Assembly: GCA_003168335.1 (NCBI GenBank)
Contig: PMSM01000013.1
Span: 124,001-188,000 of the forward strand
DNA: 64,000 bases
From: Blastocatellia bacterium
GTDB taxonomy: Bacteria; Acidobacteriota; Blastocatellia; Pyrinomonadales; Pyrinomonadaceae
Reading direction: 5' to 3'
Shown here: piece by piece, positions 17,444-25,826 of the stretch
Layout of the letters: each line of letters begins with the position of its first letter
Numbering within the stretch: position 1 is the first letter of the stretch
Translations under genes and position numbers: made by a program
The notes under the pieces: generated by a model
What the model was told of the DNA's origin: nothing
Database searches by the model: none
Seen by the model: the letters and a program-made list of their open reading frames with translations, nothing else

Positions 17444-18835
17444 ATGAAGAGAATTATTACCCTCGTCCTGCTTTGTGCCTTCGCAGTAGCGTTAGCGCAA
17501 ACTGCTGGCGCCCAGTCACGACCTCGCCGAGTAGGCGCGAGTCCGCCACCCCAGCAACAAGATCAGCAGACACAACCTCAGCCTTCAACGCAGTCGCAGA
17601 CACAAGCGAATGATGGTTCCCAAACGACGCAGCCGTCGCGCCCGCCGGTGCTGGGCGGAGCGAACCGCGATCCCAACGAGCAGAAGCCGGACTCGACTAA
17701 ATCGAAAGACGCCGGCCCTGAGGAGGTTAGTGCCGGCGATATCGTGCGCGTTGACACGACCCTGGTCAGTCTTCCGGTCAGCGTAATGGATCGCGACGGC
17801 AAGTACATTCCCAATCTGGGCAAAGAAGATTTTCGCGTGTGGGAAGATGGCGTGGAACAGCGAGTGGCGTATTTCGCTTCGACCGAAAAACCGTTCACGG
17901 TAGCCCTGGTGATCGACACCAGTGCTTCGACGCGTTACAAGTTGGAAGAGATTCAGGATGCCGCGATCGCTTTCGTCAACCAACTCCGCCCCGATGATCG
18001 CGTGATGGTGGTGTCGTTCGACGATAAGATTCGAGTCCTGGAACAACCAACCAGCGATCGGTCGGCGCTCCGCAGTGCGATTCTTCAGACTAGAATCGGT
18101 TCCGGTACCCGGCTTTACGACGCAATGGATCAGGTGATTAATCAATACTTCAATCGCATCGAAGGGCGAAAGGCCATCGTGTTGTTCACTGACGGAGTTG
18201 ATACGACCAGCAAGCATGCGACTTACGAAAGCACTGTGCGCGACGCCGAAGAGCTGGACGCGCTGATCTATCCGGTTGAATACGACACCTCTTCCGACAT
18301 GGCTGGATGGCCTGGCGGAGGCGGTTCGCGTCGCGGCGGCGGCGGTGGTGGTGGTGGCAGTGGCAGCGTCGTTATCGATATCCTTGGCTCGATTCTCGGA
18401 GGTGGAAGCAACAACGGTGGCGGAGGCGGTAATTCCCGGGGTGGCGGCGGACGACGCGGTGGTGGTGGCGGTTCAGGTAACAGCCGCGGCGAGTATGAGC
18501 GCGCCGATCAGTATCTGCACGACCTGGCGCGCGTAACCGGCGCCCGTCTTTACAATGCTGAGCAGGAGAATCTTGATGCCGCGTTTCGCTCGGTAGCTGA
18601 AGAGCTGCGACGTCAGTACAGTCTTGGTTACTATCCGAAAAACACACCGCGTCCGGGAGAGCGACGCAACATCAAGGTGCGCGTTAACCGGCCTGAGTTG
18701 GTGGTTCGCTCTCGCGACAGTTACGTCTTCCAGCCGGGCGCAACTGCCTCAGCGCAAAGCGGCAACAATCAGACGGCCAAGCCGCCGGTATTGAAGAAAG
18801 AATTTTCCGGGGAAGGTCAGAACCGGGAGCGGTAG
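17444..18835 (+). CDS. Secreted VWFA-domain protein, acidobacterial type, with Gly-rich insert
   Basis: The 463-residue protein has a signal peptide ending AQTAGAQS, then the motif RPRRVGASPPP and a Gln/Pro/Thr-rich linker. A beta-rich block follows (EEVSAGDIVRVDTTLVSLPV), then a von Willebrand A domain with a MIDAS-like DTSAS and the later FTDGVDTTS. Residues about 290-370 form a Gly/Arg/Ser-rich insert interrupting the VWA fold. The C-terminal YSLGYYPKNT segment is family-typical. Such proteins probably bind ligands or assemble at the cell surface via metal-dependent adhesion; the function is unknown. Start ATG 17444 has GACAGGAG upstream. The last codons and the TAG stop lie inside an AACCGGGAGCGG repeat. 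Confidence 0.88.
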   Translation: MKRIITLVLLCAFAVALAQTAGAQSRPRRVGASPPPQQQDQQTQPQPSTQSQTQANDGSQTTQPSRPPVLGGANRDPNEQKPDSTKSKDAGPEEVSAGDIVRVDTTLVSLPVSVMDRDGKYIPNLGKEDFRVWEDGVEQRVAYFASTEKPFTVALVIDTSASTRYKLEEIQDAAIAFVNQLRPDDRVMVVSFDDKIRVLEQPTSDRSALRSAILQTRIGSGTRLYDAMDQVINQYFNRIEGRKAIVLFTDGVDTTSKHATYESTVRDAEELDALIYPVEYDTSSDMAGWPGGGGSRRGGGGGGGGSGSVVIDILGSILGGGSNNGGGGGNSRGGGGRRGGGGGSGNSRGEYERADQYLHDLARVTGARLYNAEQENLDAAFRSVAEELRRQYSLGYYPKNTPRPGERRNIKVRVNRPELVVRSRDSYVFQPGATASAQSGNNQTAKPPVLKKEFSGEGQNRER

Positions 18836-18842
18836 CGACCGG
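18818..18842. repeat. Repeat arm providing the stop codon of the VWFA gene
   Basis: AGAACCGGGAGCGGTAGCGACC here matches the arm of the element at 11571-11699. The TAG within GGTAGCG is the VWFA stop codon. A partial complement (ACCCGGTCGCT) lies at 18937-18948, so the terminator between the two genes sits inside the palindrome. Confidence 0.75.
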
Positions 18843-18861
18843 GTGACTAAGTTTGATGTGA

Positions 18862-18892
18862 GGGCGGATCTTTCGGGTCCGCCCTTTTTGTT
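18862..18892 (+). terminator. Intrinsic terminator after the VWFA gene
   Basis: GGGCGGATC and GGTCCGCCC form a GC-rich stem with a short loop, followed by TTTTTGTT on the plus strand. It lies 27 bp after the VWFA stop and between convergent genes (VWFA and glgC). Confidence 0.85.
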
Positions 18893-18956
18893 GACCAAAG
18901 AGCGAACGGCTCGCAAGCGGTTACTTGCGTCGAACAACCCGGTCGCTCTGACCACT

Positions 18957-20252
18957 TCACACTACGGTTCCATCGGGAATCAAGCCGTTCTTGGGCACGA
19001 TGACGATCCGGTCGCGAATGTAATAACTCCCGTTTGGTCCGTCCGCCTCTTCGACACCTGCTTCATTCAGCAAACGCACGTTCGCTCCAATGCGCGCATT
19101 CTTGTCAATGATCGCGCGGCGTACAATCGTGCCTTCGCCGACGCCAATCCATGGCCTGCCACTAGCGAGATCCGCCTGCATATCTTCCAGCGTCTGATAG
19201 TAATCCGCGCCCATCATGTAAGACGCTTCGAGCTGGGTGCCCGCGCCGAGGCGGCTGCGCAGACCGATTAGTGAGTTGATTATCTTCGCGCCGTTGATAA
19301 TGCAGCCCTCGCTGATAATCGATTCGCGAATTTCGCACTGGTTGATCTTTGACGGCGGTAGATAGCGCGCGCGGGTGAACATCGGCGCCTCTGCGTCGAA
19401 TAAATTGAAAGGCGGAATTGCCGTGGTCATGTCGAGATTAGCTTTGTAGAAAGCGCCAATCGTCCCGATGTCTTCCCAGTAACCGTCGAAAAGAAAAGCC
19501 TGCACGTTGTACTTGTGAATGCTTCCGGGAATCACTTCCTTGCCGAAATCCAAACGCGAATTGTCCGCTGCCAGGACTTCTTCCAGCCGGTCATAGTTGA
19601 AAACATAAATACCCATCGAGGCGAGATACGGCCGCGCCTTGGCTTCGTCCGCGCTCAAACCCAGCGCGGTGGTATCGACGCGCATGGCTTCGAGCGCGTC
19701 GCCCTTTGGCTTCTCGCGAAACTCGATGACGCGGCCCGCGCTGTCGGTCTTGAGCAAACCAAACTCGCTGGCTGAGTCAGGCACGATCGGAATTACCGAG
19801 ATCGTGATGTCGGCGTTCGTTTCGTAATGTCGCGCGAGGAACTTGCGATAATCCATCCGATACAGATGATCGCCGGACAGAATCAGCAGCGTGTCGATGC
19901 GCCAGTCGCGTATGTGCGGCAGCACCTGTCGCACGGCGTCGGCGGTCCCCTGGAACCACTGGCCGCTTTCGGGTGTCTGCTCGGCGGCCAGGATTTCTAC
20001 AAAGCCATCGGCAAAGTTTGAGAAGCGATAGGTCGTGGCGATGTGTTTGTTCAGCGACGCCGAGTTGTACTGGGTCAGCACGAACATCCGAATCACATCC
20101 GAGTTGATGCAGTTCGAGATTGGCACGTCGACCAGACGGTACTTACCGCCGAGCGGCACCGCCGGCTTTGATCGATCTCGCGTCAGCGGAAACAGCCGCT
20201 TGCCCGCGCCACCACCGAGGATCACCGCTAATAAGTTGCGCTTGGAAGCCAT
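18957..20252 (-). CDS. glgC: Glucose-1-phosphate adenylyltransferase
   Basis: The enzyme makes ADP-glucose from glucose-1-phosphate and ATP, the committed step of bacterial glycogen synthesis. The 431-residue protein has the nucleotidyltransferase start [18 protein letters not shown], the substrate motif [10 protein letters not shown], the EFREKPKG lysine region, and a C-terminal left-handed beta-helix with hexapeptide-like repeats ([23 protein letters not shown]). Length is normal. No other glycogen gene (glgA, glgB, glgP) is in the window, so it is a lone gene. It converges on the VWFA gene across a terminator. Identification is secure. Confidence 0.96.
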   Translation of the reverse strand: MASKRNLLAVILGGGAGKRLFPLTRDRSKPAVPLGGKYRLVDVPISNCINSDVIRMFVLTQYNSASLNKHIATTYRFSNFADGFVEILAAEQTPESGQWFQGTADAVRQVLPHIRDWRIDTLLILSGDHLYRMDYRKFLARHYETNADITISVIPIVPDSASEFGLLKTDSAGRVIEFREKPKGDALEAMRVDTTALGLSADEAKARPYLASMGIYVFNYDRLEEVLAADNSRLDFGKEVIPGSIHKYNVQAFLFDGYWEDIGTIGAFYKANLDMTTAIPPFNLFDAEAPMFTRARYLPPSKINQCEIRESIISEGCIINGAKIINSLIGLRSRLGAGTQLEASYMMGADYYQTLEDMQADLASGRPWIGVGEGTIVRRAIIDKNARIGANVRLLNEAGVEEADGPNGSYYIRDRIVIVPKNGLIPDGTVV

Positions 20253-20409
20253 AAGAACTGGGGCGAGGATATAGGGAAAGGGGGAGGGGTTTCAAGGCGT
20301 CATTGACGAAGATCGCTTGCAAGTGAGATCGGTGTTGATAACGCGACGGGAAGGCGTGTTATGCGAAAGTGTCCCGGGTCAACCTTTAGGAAGGCAGAGC
20401 AATAAGAGG

Positions 20410-20469
20410 ATGAAACAAAAATTTACCGCCAGCATTTGGCAAGAAAACGAATGGTTCGTGGCTCGATAG
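20410..20469 (+). pseudogene. HicB antitoxin N-terminal remnant (19 codons)
   Basis: ATG 20410 follows AAGAGG and opens a frame with MKQKFTASIWQENEWF followed by VAR and a TAG stop. The pattern matches the N-terminus of HicB-type antitoxins, where the Trp/Glu/Trp strand is followed by a CxEVDVASQGE-type segment. That continuation is missing: a 114-bp palindrome (20472-20585) begins two bases after the stop. Neither the rest of hicB nor a hicA gene is visible nearby. Probably a toxin-antitoxin remnant cut by a repeat. Confidence 0.6.
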
Positions 20470-20471
20470 CC

Positions 20472-20585
20472 GACGCCCTCCCTTACGGTCGGGCTACTGC
20501 CCCGTAGCGGCGCATGAGAGGCTACGGTTTCGGAGCGGTTCACGATCGGTATTCGGGGCAGTAGCCCGACCGTGAGGGAGGGCGT
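20472..20585. repeat. Palindromic repeat, GACGCCCTCCCTTACGG family
   Basis: Arms of about 31 bases at 20472-20503 and 20555-20585 are almost perfect reverse complements (GCCCTCCCTTACGGTCGGGC against GCCCGACCGTGAGGGAGGGC). A shortened relative of the right arm lies near 44131-44156. The 475-bp gap 20253-20727 contains this element and the hicB remnant. Confidence 0.88.
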
Positions 20586-20727
20586 ATCATTCTCACGCGT
20601 ACACTCCAACACATCATGCGAGATTAAGGACTTAACGCAACTCGTTTGTGCTTGGGTATGTAACCGGCTTGGTTTCGATTGAACCTGTCAGTTCGCGATA
20701 TCGTATGCGGAGACGGAGGTAAGCGAC

Positions 20728-21186
20728 ATGTACTGTTCATCCTGTGGTGCGGCGGTTCCGCCCGGCCTTAGCTATTGCAATCGATGCGGCGCGGACCTGC
20801 ACCCAAACGAAAAGGTCAGCAAGCGGTCCGGGCCGGCGCCAGACTCGCTGGTTGCGGCCATCGTATTCGTCACCATATTTGGACTAGTCGCTGTCATCAT
20901 GCTGATTGGGATGATGTCGCGCGTGCTGCACGCTTCCGATGGACTCGTCAACGGGTTTGCGGGGGTAGCGTTTCTTTCGGTCCTGCTGGTCGACGCATTG
21001 TTCGCGTGGCTCTTACTGCGATCAAAGAAGAACCCGGAGGCAAACATCGACATGGTTCAACTAAAAGAAACGATTCGGGCAGAACTTCATGCGGCCCAGA
21101 CCTCGGGACTCGCTCAGCCGGTAGGGAGTGTCACTGATCACACCACACGAACATTAGAACCGGTACCGGTCAGAGGTAAGGACTAA
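20728..21186 (+). CDS. Zinc-ribbon membrane protein with VTDHTTR tail
   Basis: The 152-residue protein opens with a zinc ribbon (CSSCG at residues 3-6 and CNRCG about 17-20). Two membrane helices follow (about 45-70 and 75-95), then a polar tail. The tail ends with GSVTDHTTRTLEPVP, and a second zinc-ribbon protein at 40943-41500 ends with the very similar SVTDHTTRLLEKS although the rest differs. The tail motif may be a localisation or binding signal. A GGAGGT-like site precedes the ATG. Function is unknown. Confidence 0.75.
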   Translation: MYCSSCGAAVPPGLSYCNRCGADLHPNEKVSKRSGPAPDSLVAAIVFVTIFGLVAVIMLIGMMSRVLHASDGLVNGFAGVAFLSVLLVDALFAWLLLRSKKNPEANIDMVQLKETIRAELHAAQTSGLAQPVGSVTDHTTRTLEPVPVRGKD

Positions 21187-21215
21187 GCTGCTCGGAACAG
21201 CCGGGCCGGCGCCGG

Positions 21216-22286
21216 CTACTGCGACGATCGCTTGGCGAAATATCCCGGCCGGTAGCGTAGCTTCAATTGCCCTAGTGCGGGATTCGTGATCTCGATCGAC
21301 ATCTTACGAAATGAGCCGTCTCGCTTCTTGTTAGTCGATGAGTAAGCGACCAGGTATTGGGAGCGTAGTTCCTGGTCGATTTCCGCGAAGGCCGCCCTCA
21401 AGTCCTCTTGTTTCTTTGGAAAAAACGCGCGACCGCCGGTGCGCTCCGCGACGTCTTTGATTGCATTCTTATCGACACCATCTTGCTTTTGGTCGCCGAT
21501 GCCAATCGCATAGATCACCGTTTCAAACAGAATCGCTTGATCGACGGCGTCGCGGCGCAGCAGCCGGCTGCTCGTGTCGAAGCCGTCGGTTAAGAGGATG
21601 ATCGCTCGTCGCCGCTGGCCGAGACTTCGCGCCAGCACTTCTTTGCAAGTCACGCCGATGGAATCCCAAATCGCGGTCGTGCCTTCACGAGGCGGCGCGA
21701 TGGTTCCCGGGCCGGAGGTGATGCCGCCGATTGGCGGCGCGGAGCCGAGGTATGAAGGGTAGGCCACTTCCACGCCTTCCAACGCGTGATAGATGCCGAT
21801 CACGTTGCGCGTCAAAGGCTGTTCCAGGTGCGCGTAACCTTCGAAGGGGATAATCGCCGCCTGGTCCTTGTCGGATCGAATAACGTTTTCGACGAAGATG
21901 CGGGCGGCAGCTTTTTCGTCCGGCAGCGTGCGCTCTTCGGAACCGCTTACATCAATTAGAAGAGCGATGGCCAGCGGGCGATCAGTCTCGCGCTGAAAAG
22001 TGAAGAGCGTCTGGGGCACGCCGTCTTCAAGTACGCGAACATCCTCCTGCTTCAGCGTCGTAATGTAGCGATTGCTCTTGTCGGTAGCAATGAAAAGGAG
22101 ATTGGTGAGATCAGTCTCAGTACGGAGAACCTCGACGTCCTGACTGGACGGCGTTTGGGCTGCTAAGGCGATAGCAAAAAAGCAGAGCAAACAGGCGCCG
22201 ATCGAAATTCGCGCGCGGACAAATCGCCCGGATGAAGAATTGCGGAGCCTTGGGACCGGTCGGACGTGGAAAGCTTTGGGCTGCAC
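21216..22286 (-). CDS. Secreted VWFA-domain protein, acidobacterial type
   Basis: The 356-residue protein has a basic N-terminus and a hydrophobic signal segment (IGACLLCFFAIALAAQT). A beta-rich block with VRVLEDGVPQTLFTF precedes a VWA domain whose MIDAS is DVSGS; the later LLTDGFDTSS and the C-terminal YLVAYSSTNKK and LRYRPGYFAK segments are family-typical. It starts 5 bp after the deoC stop and is probably cotranscribed with deoC, which does not by itself tie it to nucleoside metabolism. No extra insert is present. The function of the family is unsettled. Confidence 0.88.
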   Translation of the reverse strand: MQPKAFHVRPVPRLRNSSSGRFVRARISIGACLLCFFAIALAAQTPSSQDVEVLRTETDLTNLLFIATDKSNRYITTLKQEDVRVLEDGVPQTLFTFQRETDRPLAIALLIDVSGSEERTLPDEKAAARIFVENVIRSDKDQAAIIPFEGYAHLEQPLTRNVIGIYHALEGVEVAYPSYLGSAPPIGGITSGPGTIAPPREGTTAIWDSIGVTCKEVLARSLGQRRRAIILLTDGFDTSSRLLRRDAVDQAILFETVIYAIGIGDQKQDGVDKNAIKDVAERTGGRAFFPKKQEDLRAAFAEIDQELRSQYLVAYSSTNKKRDGSFRKMSIEITNPALGQLKLRYRPGYFAKRSSQ

Positions 22287-22291
22287 GGGCT

Positions 22292-23191
22292 TTAGTATCT
22301 TGCCGGGGCGCGGCCGTTGCTTTTGCCGCCGGCAGCTTCCTGCGCGATCTTCACCCCGACGCTGGCGCCGATGCGGGTGGCGCCGGCTTCGACCATCGCG
22401 CGGGCATCGTCGATATTCTTCACCCCGCCTGAGGCTTTGACACCAAGTTCAGGGCCCACGACCCGGCGCATCAGGGCGATGTCCGCGACGGTAGCGCCGC
22501 CCTTCGAAAACCCAGTGGAGGTCTTAACAAAGTCGGCCCCGGCCTTTTTTGCGGCCTGACAAGCGCGGACTTTTTCGTCGTCGGTCAGCAGCGCGGTTTC
22601 GATGATCACTTTGCAGGTGACACCGTATTCGTGGGCGACCTCGGCCACGGATCGAATGTCGTGTTCGACCAAACAGTCATCGCCGCTTTTCAAGGCGCCC
22701 ACGTTGATGACCATGTCAACTTCACGCGCGCCATCCATAATTGCGCGGCGAGCTTCGTAGGCTTTCACGTCGGGCAGCGTCGCGCCCAGCGGAAATCCGA
22801 TCACCGTACACACCGGGACGCCGGTGCCTTGCAGGTTGCAGGCGGACACGCGCACCCACGTCGGGTTCACACAAACGGACGCGAAGTGATACTGCGCAGC
22901 TTCCTCGCAAAGCCGTTTGATTTCACTTTCCGTGGCGTCGGGCTTTAAAAGAGTGTGGTCGATCAAGCTGGCCCAGTCGCGCGCGGAAGCTGTCTGGCCC
23001 AGGACCAGTCCGATGCGCGCCGCGCCGGCATCGACGACGCGGTGCATGCGCTCAGGGCAGCGATGAAAGCATTCCGACGTGCAGCCGCACATCTTTGCCT
23101 GGTCGACACTCTCGCCATTCAGGCGGGCATAGATCACGTCGGTGATCTGCTCGACCAGTTGTTCAAAATCGCCGTTGTTTGAATAGGACAT
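22292..23191 (-). CDS. deoC: Deoxyribose-phosphate aldolase with N-terminal extension
   Basis: The enzyme splits 2-deoxyribose-5-phosphate into acetaldehyde and glyceraldehyde-3-phosphate. The aldolase core starts near residue 75 ([12 protein letters not shown]) and has [10 protein letters not shown] and the Schiff-base lysine in [15 protein letters not shown]. The 299-residue length exceeds the usual 220-260 because of an N-terminal extension. It contains an amphipathic helix ([16 protein letters not shown], residues 9-24), then a Cys cluster [11 protein letters not shown] (Cys 35, 37, 41, 45). The helix resembles microcompartment encapsulation peptides. Neighbours are Uma2 (9 bp upstream) and a VWFA gene (5 bp downstream). 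Enzyme identity is firm; encapsulation is inference. Confidence 0.95.
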   Translation of the reverse strand: MSYSNNGDFEQLVEQITDVIYARLNGESVDQAKMCGCTSECFHRCPERMHRVVDAGAARIGLVLGQTASARDWASLIDHTLLKPDATESEIKRLCEEAAQYHFASVCVNPTWVRVSACNLQGTGVPVCTVIGFPLGATLPDVKAYEARRAIMDGAREVDMVINVGALKSGDDCLVEHDIRSVAEVAHEYGVTCKVIIETALLTDDEKVRACQAAKKAGADFVKTSTGFSKGGATVADIALMRRVVGPELGVKASGGVKNIDDARAMVEAGATRIGASVGVKIAQEAAGGKSNGRAPARY

Positions 23192-23200
23192 GTTCGATTC

Positions 23201-23845
23201 TTATTTTATCAATCCCCACTCTTTCAGCACCGACATCAATGTCGGCAGTGGGTCCTGCCACAGCCAATCAACTTTGAGCCACAGGCCTTCGATCACGTCG
23301 CTGTGAAAGATGCCGTCGTCGCCAATTATTACCGGAGAATAAATTCCGTCACTGCCGAGCAGGTAGAACTCAGCTTGTTTGCGGGCAGGATCGATCAGCC
23401 AGTATTCACCCACCCCCGCTTGTTCGTACTCTTGGAATTTGTCGACCCGGTCACGCGTTTGACTGTCAGGGCTAACTACCTCGACCGCAAGATCGGCCGG
23501 ACCGTCGAGGAAGACTCTCTTCAGCCGATCGGCGCGCTCGCTGGCAATGAAAACAATATCCGGTTCACGACCGGACGGTCGAACATCCAATTTCATCAGG
23601 AACGGAGCAGTTAGAACTCTTCCCAGTCTCTTCGCTTCCGCGAAAAACCGAAGCAAAGCCGCCAGGAAATCCGCTATGTCCTGATGTGCCAGGGATACTG
23701 GACTCATCACGATTACCTCCCCGTCGACCCACTCCGCAAACGTGTGCTCGTCAGTCCATTCGAGAAACTCTTCGAACGTCATCCTGAGCGGTGGTGCCGG
23801 AGCGACGGGCGGTGTGGGAGTTTGTGTCTTGAGTTCTTGCGCCAT
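23201..23845 (-). CDS. Uma2-family (DUF820) endonuclease-like protein
   Basis: The 214-residue protein fits the Uma2 family, a PD-(D/E)XK nuclease-fold group common in cyanobacteria and acidobacteria whose role is unclear. Visible marks are MTFEEFLEWTDEHTFAEW, the EPDIVFIASER strand carrying the putative catalytic Asp, LAVEVVSPDSQTRDR with a Glu-x-Val, and GVGEYWLIDPARKQAE. I chose ATG 23845 (MAQELK), preceded by AAAGGA at a good distance; a longer frame to 24118 runs over rpiB. It sits between rpiB and deoC and ends 9 bp before deoC, interrupting the nucleoside genes. Confidence 0.88.
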   Translation of the reverse strand: MAQELKTQTPTPPVAPAPPLRMTFEEFLEWTDEHTFAEWVDGEVIVMSPVSLAHQDIADFLAALLRFFAEAKRLGRVLTAPFLMKLDVRPSGREPDIVFIASERADRLKRVFLDGPADLAVEVVSPDSQTRDRVDKFQEYEQAGVGEYWLIDPARKQAEFYLLGSDGIYSPVIIGDDGIFHSDVIEGLWLKVDWLWQDPLPTLMSVLKEWGLIK

Positions 23846-23963
23846 GGTTAGGTCCTTTGCGAGCACTCGATGCGGTGCCGGCGAAAACCATTTTACGCCA
23901 ACGCGCAGAGTTCGGCCAACAACGCTCTCTATTGCTGTCCAGTTTCGATCCGGATTGAAAGAA

Positions 23964-24755
23964 TTATCGGCTGTATTGCCGCTCGATAGCATCGATCTTG
24001 CCGACGCGCTTGCGGTGACGTTCTTCGGTGAGTTCAGTGCCCAGCCAGGCCCGCACAATATCGCGCATCTCGGCGCTGGAGATCGTTTTGCTGCCGAGCG
24101 TAAGGACGTTGGCGCCATTGTGTTCGCGAGAGTTGCGTGCCACTTCGACGGAATAACACGCGGCCGCGCGCACGCCGGGAACTTTGTTGGCAGTCATCGC
24201 TGAGCCCACACCGGCGCCGTCGATCACAATGCCGAGATCGACCGAGCCATCGGCGACCGCGCGCGCGACGGCGTGAGCAAAGTCGGGATAGTCGACTGCG
24301 CTTTCCGAGTTGGTGCCGAAATCATGAACGCGATGGCCAAGTTCCGTCAGAAAGCCCTTGAGTTCTTCCTTCATCGGAAAGCCACCGTGATCGGCTCCGA
24401 TGGCAACCGTTCTTTTCTGTCTTAGGCCGCTGCGGGGAACCCGGCGAACTACTTCGATGCCGCGATCCTTGATGATGTCCGCGGCCAATGGAGTCAGTCG
24501 CGCCCCCTCGGCGATGCGCAGAACTGAGCCGCGCTCCAGCCCCCGCACGTCGTCCTCTGTGATTACCAGTTTCGCTGATTCGTCGCGAGTGACCGTGGAA
24601 CCGGAAGATGGAGCAGGAGGCGCGGAAGGTGTGAATGAAGCAGATGTGGGCGCCGGCTGCGGAGATGTCGACGTCTCAAATTCGGCCGGCGCGGCCTTGC
24701 TCAAAACGTCGCGCACCAGCGCGCGAACTCGGTCTCTGGTTGCGTCATCCGCCAT
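23964..24755 (-). CDS. rpiB: Ribose-5-phosphate isomerase B with N-terminal extension
   Basis: RpiB interconverts ribose-5- and ribulose-5-phosphate. The domain starts near residue 115 (VAIGADHGGFPMKEEL) and shows DFGTNSESAVDYPDFA and SREHNGANVLTLGS. The usual catalytic Cys in the LICGTGIG-type motif is Asp here (GIVIDGAGVGSAM), so the base differs from the E. coli enzyme. The N-terminal extension (about 110 residues) has an amphipathic helix (RDRVRALVRDVLSKA), a Pro/Ser/Ala linker and a short module VITEDDVRGLERGSV..LTPLAAD like that seen in metabolosome-associated proteins such as EutT. Total length is 263, against about 150 for plain RpiB. Fold assignment is firm; activity and encapsulation are inferred. 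Confidence 0.92.
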   Translation of the reverse strand: MADDATRDRVRALVRDVLSKAAPAEFETSTSPQPAPTSASFTPSAPPAPSSGSTVTRDESAKLVITEDDVRGLERGSVLRIAEGARLTPLAADIIKDRGIEVVRRVPRSGLRQKRTVAIGADHGGFPMKEELKGFLTELGHRVHDFGTNSESAVDYPDFAHAVARAVADGSVDLGIVIDGAGVGSAMTANKVPGVRAAACYSVEVARNSREHNGANVLTLGSKTISSAEMRDIVRAWLGTELTEERHRKRVGKIDAIERQYSR

Positions 24756-24759
24756 TGAT

Positions 24760-24851
24760 TTGGAGTGCGGCGACCTGTCGCCGCTTTTCTAGTTGTTACA
24801 GTGCTGCCAGTTATCTGGAGTGAAAGCGGCGACAAGTCGCCGCACTCCAAA
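24760..24851. repeat. Palindrome filling the gap between 5'-nucleotidase and rpiB
   Basis: Arms at 24760-24788 and 24823-24851 are near-perfect reverse complements (GGAGTGCGGCGACCTGTCGC against GCGACAAGTCGCCGCACTCC). The element exactly fills the space between the rpiB start and the stop of the upstream metallophosphatase gene. It would make a strong stem in a minus-strand transcript, possibly processing or partial termination. Confidence 0.9.
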
Positions 24852-25826
24852 CTAAACCAGCGACTCGTCTCGCAGATCCAACAGGCGCCCCGCAGAGGCG
24901 GTTATCTTGCCGTCACGCACCGTGAAATCGACGCGACCGACATAGATGCCGCTGCGGCCGACCTGGAAGATGATCGTATCTTTGCCCGCGGGGTTCTTTT
25001 GCAGCACGGGCTTTTCCATGAACGTGTGTGTGTGCCCGCTGGCGATAAAGTCGATGCCCTCAACCTGCGCAGCGACTTGCGTATCGCCCACCTCGCCGTG
25101 CTTCGCATCCGGATAGTAACCGAGGTGCGACATGGCCAGCACCAGGGTGCATCGTTCCTGCTCGCGCAAGAGTTTTGTGACCCCGCGCGACGTCCCCACC
25201 GGATCAAGGTACAGCAACGGTTTGAAGTTGTCTGGAGTAATTAAGCCGGTCGGGCTAATCCCCAAACCGAAAAGACCGATGCGCAGACCGCCGACTTCCT
25301 TGACTACATGAGTTTTGACTTTACTTTCGAGCGCGCTGCCGCGCACATCATAGTTGGTCGAAACGATATCGAAGTTAGCAAACTGCAGGGCCTTTGCCAG
25401 GGATTCGACGCCGTTGTCAAACTCGTGATTGCCAATCGTGCCGACGTCATAGCCAATCAGAGACATCGCTTTGTACTCAACTTCGCCCCGGTAAAAATTG
25501 AAGTACGGCGTGCCCTGACAAACGTCGCCGGCGTCGATCAGCAGCGTGTTTGGATTTTCTTTGCGCACGCGTTTGACCAGGGTTGCGCGCCGCGCCGCGC
25601 CGCCTTTGCCTGCGTAGGTCTTATCATTCTCCAGAATCGGATCGATCTGCGAATGAGTATCATTCGTGTGCAGGACTGTGATCAGGGTCTCGCCTTTTTG
25701 CGGCTCGAGCAAAGGGGCCCAGACCGCCGCGCGGGCGGGTGTGTAAAGCGAGCGCAAGCCCTGCGGAAAAGAAAGCGAAAGGCCGGCGGCGATCGAAGCG
25801 CCCAGGAAGTCTCTGCGAGTGGTCAT
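24852..25826 (-). CDS. 5'-nucleotidase catalytic (metallophosphatase) subunit, Tat-exported
   Basis: The 324-residue protein is a calcineurin-like phosphoesterase of the 5'-nucleotidase/UshA type that should dephosphorylate nucleotides outside the cytoplasm. The start MTTRRDFLGASIAAG is a twin-arginine signal. Metal-binding motifs are HTNDTHS, DAGDVCQG, TIGNHEFDNG, AMSHLGY and SGHTHT. The C-terminal nucleotide-binding domain normally fused to this domain is missing and is encoded by the gene just upstream (25823-26698), which overlaps it by 4 bp. The pair probably works as a complex. Confidence 0.9.
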   Translation of the reverse strand: MTTRRDFLGASIAAGLSLSFPQGLRSLYTPARAAVWAPLLEPQKGETLITVLHTNDTHSQIDPILENDKTYAGKGGAARRATLVKRVRKENPNTLLIDAGDVCQGTPYFNFYRGEVEYKAMSLIGYDVGTIGNHEFDNGVESLAKALQFANFDIVSTNYDVRGSALESKVKTHVVKEVGGLRIGLFGLGISPTGLITPDNFKPLLYLDPVGTSRGVTKLLREQERCTLVLAMSHLGYYPDAKHGEVGDTQVAAQVEGIDFIASGHTHTFMEKPVLQKNPAGKDTIIFQVGRSGIYVGRVDFTVRDGKITASAGRLLDLRDESLV

